Position numbers and translations under genes: made by a program. A stretch of DNA of 64,000 bases, from assembly GCF_009707325.1 (NCBI RefSeq), contig NZ_CP046103.1:2646012-2710011 (forward strand), given 5' to 3'. The notes under the pieces were generated by a model that worked only from the letters and a program-made list of their open reading frames with translations, ran no database searches and was not told where the DNA came from. Positions 9,768 through 19,196 of this stretch are shown in pieces; positions within the stretch are counted from its first letter, which is position 1, and every line of letters starts with the position of its first letter. This stretch comes from Pseudomonas sp. IB20. GTDB taxonomy: Bacteria > Pseudomonadota > Gammaproteobacteria > Pseudomonadales > Pseudomonadaceae.

Positions 9768-11390
9768 GTGAATAGAGCTCAACCTCCCCTGCTCACCGCA
9801 ACGATCCGCCACCAGTCGCTGGGGCTTGGGCTCCTGGCCCTGGTGCTGTTTATAGTGGGTAACTGGCACCAGGCGATTATCGGGTTTGACTCGCGCTTTG
9901 TGCTGTTTGCCCAGGAAATGCTGCGCCATGGGCCGAGCTTCTTCCCCACGACCTATGGCCAGCCCTACGCCGACTACCTGGCGACCTCGACGTTGCTGAC
10001 GTGGGTCTTGTCGTTGCCGTTCGGCCAGGTCACCAGCTTGACCGCGTGGTTGCCCACCTCCATCGCTTCGGCGCTGATCGTCACGCTGGTGTATCGCCTG
10101 ACAGCGCCCTACTCCACGCGCTGGGGCCTGCTGAGTATCGCGATGTTGCTGCTCAGCAGCACCTTCATCAGCGAAACTCGTGCGGTGTCGCTGGACCAGA
10201 TGCTCGCCGCGGTCGTTTTGGCGGTGTTCTACCTAGGTTATGCGCATGATCACTTCGGCGCGGCTAAACGCCTGCATTGGCTGTTCCTGCTGCTGATTAT
10301 CGGCTTTGCGGTGCGTGGGCCGATTGGCCTCGTGATCCCCACTGGCGTGCTGTGCAGCTATTACCTGCTCAACCGGCAATGGCGCCAACTGTTCACCTTC
10401 GGCTTGATTGCCTTGGCGTTGCTGGCGGCGTGTGTCGGTTTGTTGCTGCTGCTGGCCAAGCTCAGTGGTGGCGAGGACTTCATGCAGGACGTGATCCGCA
10501 TGCAGTTCCTGGGGCGTATGGACGGCACCGAAGGCTCCAGCGGCGTGCTGTATTACTTCACCAGTTCCATGGGCAATTATGCCTTGGCTTACCCGCTGGC
10601 CTTGTTGGTGCTGCTGGCCGTGGCAGTCGGTGGGCGACGGGCGCCAGATCCGGCATTGCAGCTGGTGCTGTACTGCGCGGCCGCCGGTTTACTGGTGATG
10701 CTCGGTTTGTCGGTACCCCAGGCGAAAAAGGCCCGTTACATCCTGCCGATGCTCCCCATGGCGGCGATCATCGCGGCCTACCCGTTCCAGGTCAGCCAGG
10801 GGCGATTGTTCGCCGGGTTGCGCGGCTTGATGCTGGGCATCTGGACGCTGTTGCCGGCATTGTTGGTGATCGGGCTGGTGGTGGCGCGCAAGCGTTACCC
10901 GGAACAGTTGAGCAGCCTTGGGCTGATGTTCACGCTATTGGGCGTGCTTCAGGTACTGGCGCTGCTGGCCGTGTTGAAACCGCGCTTGCGACCATTGGCC
11001 CCGGCATTCGCGGCGGTACTGGCGTTATGGTCGACCTACATTGTGGTGGTCGAACCGTTGGAGCGCACGCTCTACGACACCCGCACGTTCAGCCTCGCGG
11101 TCAAGGCTCAGATCCGCCAACAGCCGGCACCGGTGATACTGCATGGCTTGGGTAAAGATGCCAAAGCCATCAAGTTCATGGTCAACTTCGGATGCGATAA
11201 GGTGCCGTTGTTTACCCAAACGTCCGCTGACCTGACGCCGCTGCAAGGGCCTGCCTGGCTGGTGATGAGTGCAGCAGACTTTGAGCGCTTACAAGACCCG
11301 CGCTTGCGCACGCTCACCCCGACGCTCACTGGGGAGTTCGACAAAGACCCCTATGTGTTGCTGCATCTGGCGAGGGCGCCCGCGCCTTGA
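9768..11390 (+). CDS. Second ArnT-like (PMT/GT39-83 fold) membrane glycosyltransferase
   Basis: 540 residues from a GTG three nt after the ugd stop, so probably the last gene of the arn operon. It has about 12 hydrophobic helices and a C-terminal periplasmic domain, like ArnT. Its first loop reads FDSRFVLFAQEML, a variant of the Arn[14 protein letters not shown] motif that keeps an Asp but loses the adjacent Glu. The APYSTRWG loop and VPQAKKARYILPMLP near residue 320 fit the polyprenyl-phosphate-sugar glycosyltransferase pattern. The family uses polyprenyl-phosphate sugars as donors; donor and acceptor here are unknown. A strong terminator follows at once. Confidence 0.85.
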   Translation: MNRAQPPLLTATIRHQSLGLGLLALVLFIVGNWHQAIIGFDSRFVLFAQEMLRHGPSFFPTTYGQPYADYLATSTLLTWVLSLPFGQVTSLTAWLPTSIASALIVTLVYRLTAPYSTRWGLLSIAMLLLSSTFISETRAVSLDQMLAAVVLAVFYLGYAHDHFGAAKRLHWLFLLLIIGFAVRGPIGLVIPTGVLCSYYLLNRQWRQLFTFGLIALALLAACVGLLLLLAKLSGGEDFMQDVIRMQFLGRMDGTEGSSGVLYYFTSSMGNYALAYPLALLVLLAVAVGGRRAPDPALQLVLYCAAAGLLVMLGLSVPQAKKARYILPMLPMAAIIAAYPFQVSQGRLFAGLRGLMLGIWTLLPALLVIGLVVARKRYPEQLSSLGLMFTLLGVLQVLALLAVLKPRLRPLAPAFAAVLALWSTYIVVVEPLERTLYDTRTFSLAVKAQIRQQPAPVILHGLGKDAKAIKFMVNFGCDKVPLFTQTSADLTPLQGPAWLVMSAADFERLQDPRLRTLTPTLTGEFDKDPYVLLHLARAPAP

Positions 11391-11418
11391 TCGCGTTTAT
11401 AGCGGCGGTTTAACAAAC

Positions 11419-11449
11419 AACGCCCACTCTTTCAGGAGTGGGCGTTTTT
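11419..11449 (+). terminator. Rho-independent terminator of the arn operon
   Basis: An 11-bp stem AACGCCCACTC / GAGTGGGCGTT with a 6-nt loop, running into a T5 tract 29 nt after the stop of the last glycosyltransferase gene. Confidence 0.9.
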
Positions 11450-11625
11450 CGTCATAACCACCAAGAAACCCCCTACATAGCTATGCGTAACGGCTGTCGC
11501 GCGTTGTCTTCCGACGCTTGGAACCCAAATGTAGACTCGTTGCCCAGTGCATTAACTATCTACTGCTCCGATCTAGGGAGGCTGGGGTAAGTGCACATTG
11601 GATAACAACAAGGACGCATTAGGCC

Positions 11626-11838
11626 ATGCGACACACAGTGACTTACTTCATTAAGAGGGCAATGCCGTGCCGGTGCTCCCTGGTGGCGTTGAAGGGGCCG
11701 CTGGCCGACGACCCCGCGCTGCTGGAAAACCTGCAACGACACCTGTTCAACGAAGAGGCGGATACACGTGTATTGGGACGCCTGAGTACTGCACGGGCAG
11801 AGAAGGAATGCCCTGCTCCATTCGACGAAGCCACTTGA
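11626..11838 (+). CDS. Doubtful small hypothetical protein
   Basis: 70 codons from an ATG with only a weak, distant AAGGA upstream; an internal ATG at 11662 has AGAGGG close to it. The C-terminal part (ALLENLQRHLFNEEADTRVL) looks like a plausible amphipathic helix, and no motif is recognised. The 610 bp between the arn terminator and the HPP gene otherwise hold only this frame and competing frames on both strands, so it may be non-coding. Confidence 0.3.
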   Translation: MRHTVTYFIKRAMPCRCSLVALKGPLADDPALLENLQRHLFNEEADTRVLGRLSTARAEKECPAPFDEAT

Positions 11839-12001
11839 CTGCATTATCTTTGTATTCAACCCTCATTAATATGCATTGGCGCGCTGGCATTCGGGGCGGC
11901 ACACTGTGCGAGTTCCTCCCCCAACCGTTGGAACTTTCAAAGGGCTTTTCCGGGTGACCTGATCAGCCTTTTTTTTCGCCTGCTGTTTATGGACCCCTTC
12001 G

Positions 12002-12715
12002 ATGCTCGCTCGCTGGTTACCCGCTGCAATCAACACCCGCCCCGCCGAATGGAGCCGCGCCGCAATCGGCATGGCCCTGGGCACGCTGTTCAGTGTCTGG
12101 GTGTGCGCCCAGCTGTTTGGCCTGGAGGTGGCCTTGCACTTGCTCGGGCCGCTGGGGGCGTCAGCCGTGCTGCTGTTTGCAGTGTCATCCGGCGCGCTGG
12201 CCCAACCGTGGTCGATCATCGGCAGCTATTTATGCGCCGCTGTCGTGGCGCTGCTGATCGCGCGGGTACTGGGGCGCACCTTGGGCAGTGCCTGCCTGGC
12301 GGCGGGCATGACCGTTATCCTGATGTGCTGGCTGCGTTGCCTGCACCCACCTGCCGGTGGCCTGGCCATGACCCTGGTGCTCGCCGACCCGGCGTCGATT
12401 GCCCTGGGTTGGCAGGAACTCGCACCGGTCATGCTCGGCGCGGGTGCGCTGCTGGCGTGTGCGTTGGCGTATAACAACGTCACCCGCACGCGTTATCCCA
12501 AAGGTACAGTCGACTCGCCGGCCGTCGTCCTGGGCAATGCCACGCAGGTCGCTGACCCCTCGATAACGGCGGCCGACTTGAAGCAGGCGTTGGCCGAGAT
12601 GGAGCAGTTCTACGATGTCGCACCGTCCGAACTCGAACAGCTGATCCACGCGGCGCAAGGCCATGCGCGACGCCGCAGCATTGGCGAAGTGCTGGCCAGT
12701 CGACCTGCTGCATAA
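12002..12715 (+). CDS. HPP family integral membrane protein
   Basis: 237 residues with four or five membrane helices. The LGPLGASAVLLFA segment and the family's name motif in CLHPPAGGLAMTLV are both present. Members are sometimes proposed to transport nitrite or other small anions, but function is not settled. After the membrane part (to about residue 165) there is a ~70-residue soluble tail with a helical AADLKQALAEMEQFYD stretch rather than the CBS-domain pair found in longer HPP proteins. It stands alone between two operons. Confidence 0.8.
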   Translation: MLARWLPAAINTRPAEWSRAAIGMALGTLFSVWVCAQLFGLEVALHLLGPLGASAVLLFAVSSGALAQPWSIIGSYLCAAVVALLIARVLGRTLGSACLAAGMTVILMCWLRCLHPPAGGLAMTLVLADPASIALGWQELAPVMLGAGALLACALAYNNVTRTRYPKGTVDSPAVVLGNATQVADPSITAADLKQALAEMEQFYDVAPSELEQLIHAAQGHARRRSIGEVLASRPAA

Positions 12716-12832
12716 ATGCAAAAACGACCTGCATGATTCACGGTTGTACTGGGCAAATTTGCACTGGTAGGATCACGAGAGGGTTCGCCCGCGAATATCT
12801 TGATAAAGAACAATAAAAGCAGGGAGTTACAG

Positions 12833-13936
12833 ATGACTGCTCAGGTTTCATCCGAAGCAAGCCGCGCCGATACTCTTCAGGAAGAAGTGCTGGCCGAGGT
12901 GCGCAACCATATCGGCCACCTTACCCTCAACCGCCCCGCTGGCTTGAATGCCATTACCCTGCACATGGTCCGCAGCCTCGCCTCGCAACTGCAGGCCTGG
13001 GCGGATGATCCGCAAGTCTATGCCGTGGTCCTGCGCGGCGCTGGCGAAAAAGCCTTCTGTGCCGGGGGTGACATCCGTTCCCTTTACGACAGCTTCAAGA
13101 ACGGCGACAGCCTGCACGCCGATTTTTTCGTCGAAGAATACGCCCTCGACTTGGCCATTCATCATTACCGCAAGCCCGTACTCGCCTTGATGGACGGGTT
13201 CGTCCTCGGCGGCGGCATGGGCCTGGTGCAAGGCGCCGACCTGCGCGTGGTCACCGAGCGCAGCCGCCTGGCGATGCCGGAAGTGGCCATCGGGTATTTC
13301 CCGGACGTGGGCGGCAGCTACTTCCTGCCCCGCATTCCTGGCGAACTGGGGATTTACTTAGGCGTGACCGGTGTACAGATTCGCGCCGCCGACGCTCTGT
13401 ATTGCGGGTTGGCGGACTGGTACTTGGACAGCGCCAAGTTCGCCGACCTCGACCAGAAGCTCGACCGCCTGCAATGGCAGGGCTCGCCGCTCAAGGACCT
13501 GCAAGGTGTACTCGCCAAGTTGGCCGTGCAGCAATTGCCCGATGCACCGTTGGCAGCCCTGCGCCCGGCCATCGACCACTTCTTCGCCCTGCCGGACGTG
13601 CCCAGCATTGTCGAGCAGTTGCAGCAAGTCACCGTCGCCGACAGCCATGAATGGGCGTTGACCACCGCCAACCTGATGCAAACCCGCTCACCGCTGGCAA
13701 TGGCCGTCACCCTGGAAATGCTCCGTCGTGGCCGCCGCCTGCCGCTGGAGCAGTGCTTTGCGCTGGAGTTGCACCTGGACCGCCAATGGTTCGAGCGCGG
13801 TGACCTGATCGAAGGCGTTCGGGCCTTGATCATCGACAAATACAAAAGCCCGCGCTGGAACCCGCCCTCGATTCACGGGTTGGACGCAACCCATGTGGAA
13901 AGCTTCTTCCACAACTTCAAGCAGGTTGGGAGATAA
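12833..13936 (+). CDS. Enoyl-CoA hydratase/isomerase family protein, 3-hydroxyisobutyryl-CoA hydrolase type
   Basis: 367 residues, longer than a simple crotonase (~260) and of HIBCH length. The crotonase oxyanion-hole segments are AFCAGGDIRSLYDS and GFVLGGGMGLVQGADLRVV, and catalytic acids fall in MPEVAIGYFPDVGGS, the HIBCH-type PE/D pattern. HIBCH hydrolyses 3-hydroxyisobutyryl-CoA in valine degradation. The start ATG at 12833 has an AGGGAG about 6 nt upstream. The acyl-CoA dehydrogenase follows after 3 nt, so the two form an operon for branched acyl-CoA breakdown; the substrate is inferred from family and context. Confidence 0.88.
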   Translation: MTAQVSSEASRADTLQEEVLAEVRNHIGHLTLNRPAGLNAITLHMVRSLASQLQAWADDPQVYAVVLRGAGEKAFCAGGDIRSLYDSFKNGDSLHADFFVEEYALDLAIHHYRKPVLALMDGFVLGGGMGLVQGADLRVVTERSRLAMPEVAIGYFPDVGGSYFLPRIPGELGIYLGVTGVQIRAADALYCGLADWYLDSAKFADLDQKLDRLQWQGSPLKDLQGVLAKLAVQQLPDAPLAALRPAIDHFFALPDVPSIVEQLQQVTVADSHEWALTTANLMQTRSPLAMAVTLEMLRRGRRLPLEQCFALELHLDRQWFERGDLIEGVRALIIDKYKSPRWNPPSIHGLDATHVESFFHNFKQVGR

Positions 13937-13939
13937 GCC

Positions 13940-15091
13940 GTGCAAGACATTGAATATACTGAAGAACAAGTAATGATTCGCGACATGGCGCGCGACTTTG
14001 CCCGTGGCGAGATCGCCCCGCACGCCCAAGCCTGGGAAAAGGCCGGCTGGATCGATGACGCCTTGGTCGCCAAGATGGGCGAACTGGGCCTGCTGGGCAT
14101 GGTGGTGCCTGAAGAATGGGGCGGCACTTACGTTGATTACGTCGCCTACGCCTTGGCGGTCGAAGAAATCTCTGCCGGTGACGGCGCCACCGGCGCGCTG
14201 ATGAGTATCCATAATTCAGTCGGTTGCGGGCCAATTCTCAACTACGGCACACAAGAGCAGAAGCAAACCTGGTTGCCCGACCTTGCCAGTGGCCAGGCCA
14301 TCGGCTGCTTCTGCCTGACTGAACCCCAGGCCGGTTCCGAAGCCCATAACCTGCGTACCCGTGCCGAACTGCGCGATGGCCAGTGGGTGATCAACGGCGC
14401 CAAGCAGTTTGTCAGCAATGGCAAGCGCGCCAAGTTGGCTATTGTGTTTGCGGTGACGGACCCGGAGTTGGGCAAGAAAGGTATTTCTGCTTTCCTGGTG
14501 CCCACCGAGACGCCGGGGTTTGTGGTCGACCGCACCGAACACAAGATGGGCATTCGTGCGTCGGATACCTGCGCGGTTACCCTCAACCAGTGCACGGTGC
14601 CCGAGGCCAATTTGCTCGGTGAGCGTGGCAAAGGCCTGGCCATTGCCCTGTCCAACCTCGAGGGCGGGCGCATCGGTATTGCCGCCCAGGCCTTGGGCAT
14701 CGCCCGTGCGGCGTTTGAAGCGGCGCTGGCGTATGCGCGGGATCGGGTGCAATTCGACAAGGCGATCATTGAGCACCAGAGCGTTGCTAACTTGCTGGCT
14801 GATATGCAGACGCGCTTGAATGCTGCACGTCTGTTGATCCTGCACGCCGCTCGGTTGCGCAGTGCTGGCAAGCCGTGTTTGTCGGAAGCGTCACAAGCCA
14901 AGCTGTTTGCCTCGGAAATGGCTGAAAAGGTTTGCTCCTCGGCGATGCAGATTCATGGCGGGTATGGGTATCTGGAGGATTACCCGGTGGAGCGGTATTA
15001 CCGTGATGCGCGCATTACGCAGATTTATGAGGGGACGAGTGAGATTCAGCGGATGGTGATTGCGCGGGAGTTGAAGAATTATCAGCTTTGA
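13940..15091 (+). CDS. Acyl-CoA dehydrogenase (isobutyryl-CoA dehydrogenase-like)
   Basis: 383 residues, standard length, GTG start. It has the N-terminal helical domain, the middle beta domain with [20 protein letters not shown] (FAD/acyl binding), and a C-terminal four-helix bundle with [19 protein letters not shown]. The catalytic glutamate is in [17 protein letters not shown], the position used by short/branched-chain members. It oxidises an acyl-CoA to the 2-enoyl-CoA, passing electrons to ETF. Its pairing with the HIBCH-like gene points to isobutyryl-CoA (valine route), which is inference. Confidence 0.9.
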   Translation: MQDIEYTEEQVMIRDMARDFARGEIAPHAQAWEKAGWIDDALVAKMGELGLLGMVVPEEWGGTYVDYVAYALAVEEISAGDGATGALMSIHNSVGCGPILNYGTQEQKQTWLPDLASGQAIGCFCLTEPQAGSEAHNLRTRAELRDGQWVINGAKQFVSNGKRAKLAIVFAVTDPELGKKGISAFLVPTETPGFVVDRTEHKMGIRASDTCAVTLNQCTVPEANLLGERGKGLAIALSNLEGGRIGIAAQALGIARAAFEAALAYARDRVQFDKAIIEHQSVANLLADMQTRLNAARLLILHAARLRSAGKPCLSEASQAKLFASEMAEKVCSSAMQIHGGYGYLEDYPVERYYRDARITQIYEGTSEIQRMVIARELKNYQL

Positions 15092-15122
15092 GGGAATTGG
15101 TGTTGTCGAGGGTCTGCTGGGT

Positions 15123-15260
15123 ACATATCCGTTATTGGGGTGATGGCTGATATTGGTTCCGCTCTTACACTACTTTTGCGGGCCGGCATTCCGGTCCTTC
15201 CAAAAGTGAGCCGCTGTAAGAGCGGAACCATACGAAGCCGTTACCGCAGCAACGGATATG
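15123..15260. repeat. Dispersed palindromic element, short copy
   Basis: About 138 bp bounded by inverted ends ACATATCCGTT and AACGGATATG. Inner inverted arms are TGGTTCCGCTCTTAC and GTAAGAGCGGAACCA. It lies between the convergent acyl-CoA clusters, just after a stop codon, and could also act as a hairpin barrier between them. A longer copy of the same family is at 42700-42888. It encodes no protein, so it is either a MITE-like non-autonomous element or a repeat of the large palindromic type known in P. fluorescens genomes. Confidence 0.8.
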
Positions 15261-15289
15261 CCCCCAACCGCAACCCCACCCCTACCCCC

Positions 15290-16063
15290 CTACCGATCCT
15301 TAAACTCAGGCGCCCGCTTACCCACAAACGCCGCCATCCCTTCCTTCTGATCCAGCGTCGCAAACGCCGCATGAAACACCCTGCGCTCAAAACGCACACC
15401 TTCAGAAAGACTCACCTCAAACGCACGATTAACGCTTTCCTTGACCATCATACTAATCGGCACAGATTTACCGGCAATCAAGGTCGCAACCTTCAACGCT
15501 TCCTCCAGCAATTCATCCGCAGGAACGATACGCGCCACAATCCCACAACGCTCAGCCTCCACCGCATCGATAAAGCGCCCAGTCAGGCACATCTCCATGG
15601 CCTTGGCCTTACCCACCGCACGGGTCAGGCGCTGAGTGCCCCCCATACCCGGCAGCACGCCAAGGTTAATTTCCGGCTGACCAAACTTAGCCCCATCACC
15701 CGCCAGGATAAAGTCGCACATCAACGCCAGTTCACACCCGCCACCCAGCGCGAAGCCGTTAACCGCAGCAATGATCGGCTTACGCCGGTTAGCCACCCGA
15801 TCACTGTCGCTAAACAGGTCATCCAGATAGATCTGCGGATACGTCAGCTCCGCCATCTCCTTGATGTCAGCCCCGGCAGCAAAGGCTTTTTTCGAGCCAG
15901 TCAGCACGATGCACCCAATCTCAGGATTGGCCTCCAGCCCATCCAACGCCTGGTTCAACTCGCTGACCAGTTGCGCATTCAAGGCGTTCAACGCTTGCGG
16001 GCGATTAAGGGTAATCAGCCCTACGCGGCCCTGGACTTCGACCAAAATGGTGTCGTAACTCAT
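15290..16063 (-). CDS. Enoyl-CoA hydratase
   Basis: 257 residues, a canonical crotonase. Motifs include [11 protein letters not shown], the oxyanion-hole [27 protein letters not shown] (first catalytic Glu) and [20 protein letters not shown] (second Glu). It hydrates 2-enoyl-CoA to 3-hydroxyacyl-CoA. It is the last gene of the minus-strand operon, 11 nt after the acyl-CoA dehydrogenase. The order matches the P. putida PP_2213-PP_2217 type cluster for short and branched acyl-CoA (isoleucine) breakdown. Confidence 0.93.
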   Translation of the reverse strand: MSYDTILVEVQGRVGLITLNRPQALNALNAQLVSELNQALDGLEANPEIGCIVLTGSKKAFAAGADIKEMAELTYPQIYLDDLFSDSDRVANRRKPIIAAVNGFALGGGCELALMCDFILAGDGAKFGQPEINLGVLPGMGGTQRLTRAVGKAKAMEMCLTGRFIDAVEAERCGIVARIVPADELLEEALKVATLIAGKSVPISMMVKESVNRAFEVSLSEGVRFERRVFHAAFATLDQKEGMAAFVGKRAPEFKDR

Positions 16064-16074
16064 GTATCGGCTCC

Positions 16075-17202
16075 TTAAAGATTGCGTGAGATGACCATGC
16101 GCTGGATATCGCTGGTGCCTTCGTAAATCTGGCAGACCCGCACATCGCGGTAGATCCGCTCCAAGGGGAAGTCGCTCAGGTAACCGTAACCGCCCAAGGT
16201 TTGCAAGGCGGCCGAGCAGACTTTTTCGGCCATTTCCGAGGCAAACAACTTGGCCATCGAGGCTTCGACCAAGGCCAGCTTGCCGCTGTCGCGCAGGGCG
16301 GCGGCGTAATGCACCATCTGCCGAGCGACGGCGATTTGCGTGGCCATGTCCGCCAGGCGAAATGCCACAGCCTGGTGTTCGATCAGCGCTTTGCCAAAAC
16401 TTTCGCGCTCGCGCGCATAGTCACGGGCGGCCTCAAAGGCGGCACGGGCCATGCCCACCGATTGCGAGGCGATGCCGACGCGGCCACCTTCAAGGTTGGC
16501 CAGGGCGATCTTGTAGCCTTCGCCCTCCTCCCCAAGCCGATTGGCGACCGGCACCTTCACGTCCTCAAACAGGATCTGGCAGGTGTCGGAGGCGTGCTGG
16601 CCAAGCTTGTCTTCAACCCGCGCGACCGTGTAGCCCGGCGAATCGGTGGGCACGATGAACGCGCTGATCCCACGTTTGCCGGCGGCCGGGTCGGTGACCG
16701 CAAACACAATCACAACGCCGGCGTTTTGCCCGGAGGTGATGAACTGTTTGCAGCCATTGAGCACGTAGTGATCGCCTTCCAGGCGTGCACGGGTTTTCAG
16801 GCTGCTGGCATCGGAACCGGCTTGCGGTTCGGTCAGCGCGAAGGCGCCCAGCATGGCGCCGCTGGCCAAGGGCTTGAGGAATTGCTCTTTCTGCTGATCG
16901 TTGCCGAATTTCAGAATCGGCACGCAGCCCACTGAGTTGTGCACGCTCATGATGGTCGAGCAAGCGCCGTCACCGGCGGCGATCTCTTCCAGGGCCATGG
17001 CGTAGGCCAGGTAGCCGGTGTCGCAACCGCCCCACTGTTCCGGCACCAACATGCCGAAAAAGCCCAGCTCGGCCATTTCGCCGATGGCTTGCGTTGGAAA
17101 ACGGTGCTCGCGGTCCCACTCGGCGGCGAACGGTTTCAAACGCTCCTGGGCAAATTGCCGGGCCGCGTCGCTGATTTGCAGTTGTTCGTCATTGGGCAGC
17201 AT
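16075..17202 (-). CDS. Acyl-CoA dehydrogenase (short/branched chain, 2-methylbutyryl-CoA type)
   Basis: 375 residues. Key segments are [20 protein letters not shown] (FAD contact), [18 protein letters not shown], and the C-terminal [17 protein letters not shown] with the catalytic Glu. It is a clear paralogue of the plus-strand dehydrogenase at 13940-15091. In the isoleucine pathway this enzyme converts 2-methylbutyryl-CoA to tiglyl-CoA; a straight short-chain substrate is equally possible. It lies 9 nt from the thiolase gene, inside a five-gene operon. Confidence 0.92.
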   Translation of the reverse strand: MLPNDEQLQISDAARQFAQERLKPFAAEWDREHRFPTQAIGEMAELGFFGMLVPEQWGGCDTGYLAYAMALEEIAAGDGACSTIMSVHNSVGCVPILKFGNDQQKEQFLKPLASGAMLGAFALTEPQAGSDASSLKTRARLEGDHYVLNGCKQFITSGQNAGVVIVFAVTDPAAGKRGISAFIVPTDSPGYTVARVEDKLGQHASDTCQILFEDVKVPVANRLGEEGEGYKIALANLEGGRVGIASQSVGMARAAFEAARDYARERESFGKALIEHQAVAFRLADMATQIAVARQMVHYAAALRDSGKLALVEASMAKLFASEMAEKVCSAALQTLGGYGYLSDFPLERIYRDVRVCQIYEGTSDIQRMVISRNL

Positions 17203-17211
17203 AAAAAGTCC

Positions 17212-18396
17212 TTAATACACGCATTCGACGGCCATGGCCGTGGCTTCACCGCCGCCGATGCAAATCGCAGCAACGCCGCGCTTGAGGCCTTTCTGGCGCA
17301 GGGCCGAGAGCAACGTCACCAGGATGCGCGCACCCGAGGCACCAATCGGGTGGCCCAGGGCGCAGGCGCCGCCGTGAATGTTGACCTTGCTGTGCGGGAT
17401 TTCCAGTTTGCTCATGGTCACCAGGCTGACCACCGCGAAGGCCTCGTTGATCTCGAACAGATCTACTTCGTCGAGGTTCCAGCCGGTCTTACTCATCAGC
17501 TTGCGAATCGCGCCCACCGGCGCCACCGGGAACAGCCCCGGCTCATCGGCAAATGCGGCGTGCCCATGGATCACCGCCAGTGGCTTGAGGCCGCGCTTGT
17601 GCGCTTCGGACTGACGCATCAACAGCAACGCCGCCGCGCCGTCAGAAATCGAACTGGCGTTGGCCGCCGTCACCGTACCGCCTTCGCGGAACGCGGGTTT
17701 GAGGCTGGCAATCTTGTCCAGCTTGGCTTTCGGTGGTTGTTCATCATGCAAGATGGTTTTTTGCTCTTTGCCGACGGTGACCTGCACCGGGACGATCTCG
17801 GCGGCGAAGCTACCGTGGGTGATCGCCTGTTGGGCACGGGTCAGCGAGGCGATGGCAAAAGCGTCCTGGGCTTCACGGGTGAAGCCATTGTGCTCGGCGC
17901 AGTCCTCGGCAAAGCTGCCCATCAGTCGACCCTTGTCGTAGGCGTCTTCGAGGCCGTCGAGGAACATATGGTCGAGCACCTTGCCGTGGCCCATGCGGTA
18001 GCCGCTGCGTGCGCGGTCGAGCAGGTACGGTGCATTGGACATGCTTTCCATGCCGCCAGCCACCACCACATCGACACTGCCGGCCAACAATGAATCGTGG
18101 GCCAGGATGGTCGCTTCCATGCCCGAGCCGCACATTTTGTTGAGCGTGGTGCAGCGGGTGCCCTTGTCCAACCCGGCGCCCAACGCCGCCTGCCGTGCAG
18201 GTGCCTGGCCGAGGCCTGCCGGCAGGACGCAGCCGAACAGCACTTCATCCACGGCGTCCGGCGCAATGCCGGCTCGTTCGACGGCGGCGCGAATCGCGGC
18301 GGCGCCCAATTGCGGCGCGGTCAGCCCTTTAAGGTCGCCCTGGAACCCGCCCATGGGCGTGCGCACGGCGCTGACGATAACGATCGGATCGTTCAT
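17212..18396 (-). CDS. Acetyl-CoA C-acyltransferase (thiolase)
   Basis: 394 residues, full-length thiolase II fold. The nucleophilic cysteine is C89 in [11 protein letters not shown]. The C-terminal loops [19 protein letters not shown] and [13 protein letters not shown] supply the catalytic His and second Cys. It cleaves a 3-ketoacyl-CoA (2-methylacetoacetyl-CoA in the isoleucine route) with CoA. It corresponds by position and neighbours to the gene often named fadAx in P. putida; I leave the symbol blank because substrate range is not visible. Confidence 0.93.
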   Translation of the reverse strand: MNDPIVIVSAVRTPMGGFQGDLKGLTAPQLGAAAIRAAVERAGIAPDAVDEVLFGCVLPAGLGQAPARQAALGAGLDKGTRCTTLNKMCGSGMEATILAHDSLLAGSVDVVVAGGMESMSNAPYLLDRARSGYRMGHGKVLDHMFLDGLEDAYDKGRLMGSFAEDCAEHNGFTREAQDAFAIASLTRAQQAITHGSFAAEIVPVQVTVGKEQKTILHDEQPPKAKLDKIASLKPAFREGGTVTAANASSISDGAAALLLMRQSEAHKRGLKPLAVIHGHAAFADEPGLFPVAPVGAIRKLMSKTGWNLDEVDLFEINEAFAVVSLVTMSKLEIPHSKVNIHGGACALGHPIGASGARILVTLLSALRQKGLKRGVAAICIGGGEATAMAVECVY

Positions 18397-18407
18397 AAAA
18401 ATCCTCC

Positions 18408-19175
18408 TTACTTGGCTGCCATGCGCAAGGCGCCGTCGAGACGGATCACCTCGCCGTTGAGCATGCTGTTTTCAATGATGTGCCGCACCAGTGCGGCGTA
18501 CTCGGTCGGTTTGCCCAAACGTGGCGGGAATGGCACGCCAGCGGCCAGGGAATCGCGGACTTCCGGGGTCATGCCGGCCATCATCGGTGTTTCAAAAATG
18601 CCCGGGGCGATGGTCATGACCCGAATGCCGAAGCGCGCCAGCTCGCGGGCGGCGGGCAGCGTCAGGCTGGCGATGGCGCCTTTGGAGGCGGAATACGCCG
18701 CCTGGCCGATCTGCCCATCAAAGGCGGCCACCGACGCGGTATTGATGATCACGCCGCGTTCGCCATCGGCATTCGCCTCGGTTTCGGCGATGGCGGCGGC
18801 GGCCAGGCGCAGCAGGTTGAAGCTGCCGATCAGGTTGACGTTGATCACCTGGGTAAAGCTGGCCAAGGCGTGAGGGCCGTTCTTACCGAGGATTTTCTCG
18901 CCACGCACCACACCGGCGCAGTTGATCAGCCCGTGCAAGCCACCAAACGCGGCGACGGCCGCTTGCACGGCGGCTTCGGCGGCAGCTTCCTGGCTGATAT
19001 CCGCCACGGCGCTGCGGGCATTATCACCGAGCTGTTGGGCCTTGGCGGCGACGGCCTCGGCGTTCAGGTCCACCAGCATTACCTTGGCACCGGCGGCCAC
19101 CAGCATTTCAGCGGTGGCCGCGCCGAGGCCCGAAGCGCCGCCGCTGACCAGGAATACCTTGTTTTCAATCTGCAT
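18408..19175 (-). CDS. SDR 3-hydroxyacyl-CoA dehydrogenase (HSD10 / 2-methyl-3-hydroxybutyryl-CoA dehydrogenase type)
   Basis: 255 residues of classical short-chain dehydrogenase. The NAD-binding [14 protein letters not shown] motif sits at residues ~10-23, NCAG lies after strand 4, the catalytic Ser is in [12 protein letters not shown] and the Tyr-x-x-x-Lys in [13 protein letters not shown]. Homologues next to a thiolase and acyl-CoA dehydrogenase oxidise 2-methyl-3-hydroxybutyryl-CoA. It corresponds to the fadB2x position of the P. putida cluster. It starts 21 nt from the synthetase gene and ends 11 nt before the thiolase. Confidence 0.92.
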   Translation of the reverse strand: MQIENKVFLVSGGASGLGAATAEMLVAAGAKVMLVDLNAEAVAAKAQQLGDNARSAVADISQEAAAEAAVQAAVAAFGGLHGLINCAGVVRGEKILGKNGPHALASFTQVINVNLIGSFNLLRLAAAAIAETEANADGERGVIINTASVAAFDGQIGQAAYSASKGAIASLTLPAARELARFGIRVMTIAPGIFETPMMAGMTPEVRDSLAAGVPFPPRLGKPTEYAALVRHIIENSMLNGEVIRLDGALRMAAK

Positions 19176-19196
19176 CTTTATTTCCTTTGAAAGGGA

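Noticed and set aside
8247..9929. A 560-codon minus-strand frame opposite ugd
   Set aside because: Shadow of ugd caused by GC-rich third positions; the plus frame has all UDP-glucose dehydrogenase motifs.
11560..11859. A 99-codon minus-strand frame overlapping the small ORF at 11626
   Set aside because: No ribosome site, Cys/Gln-rich atypical composition, no homologue recognised.
16939..18093. A 384-codon plus-strand frame opposite the thiolase gene
   Set aside because: Shadow; the minus-strand thiolase has active-site motifs.
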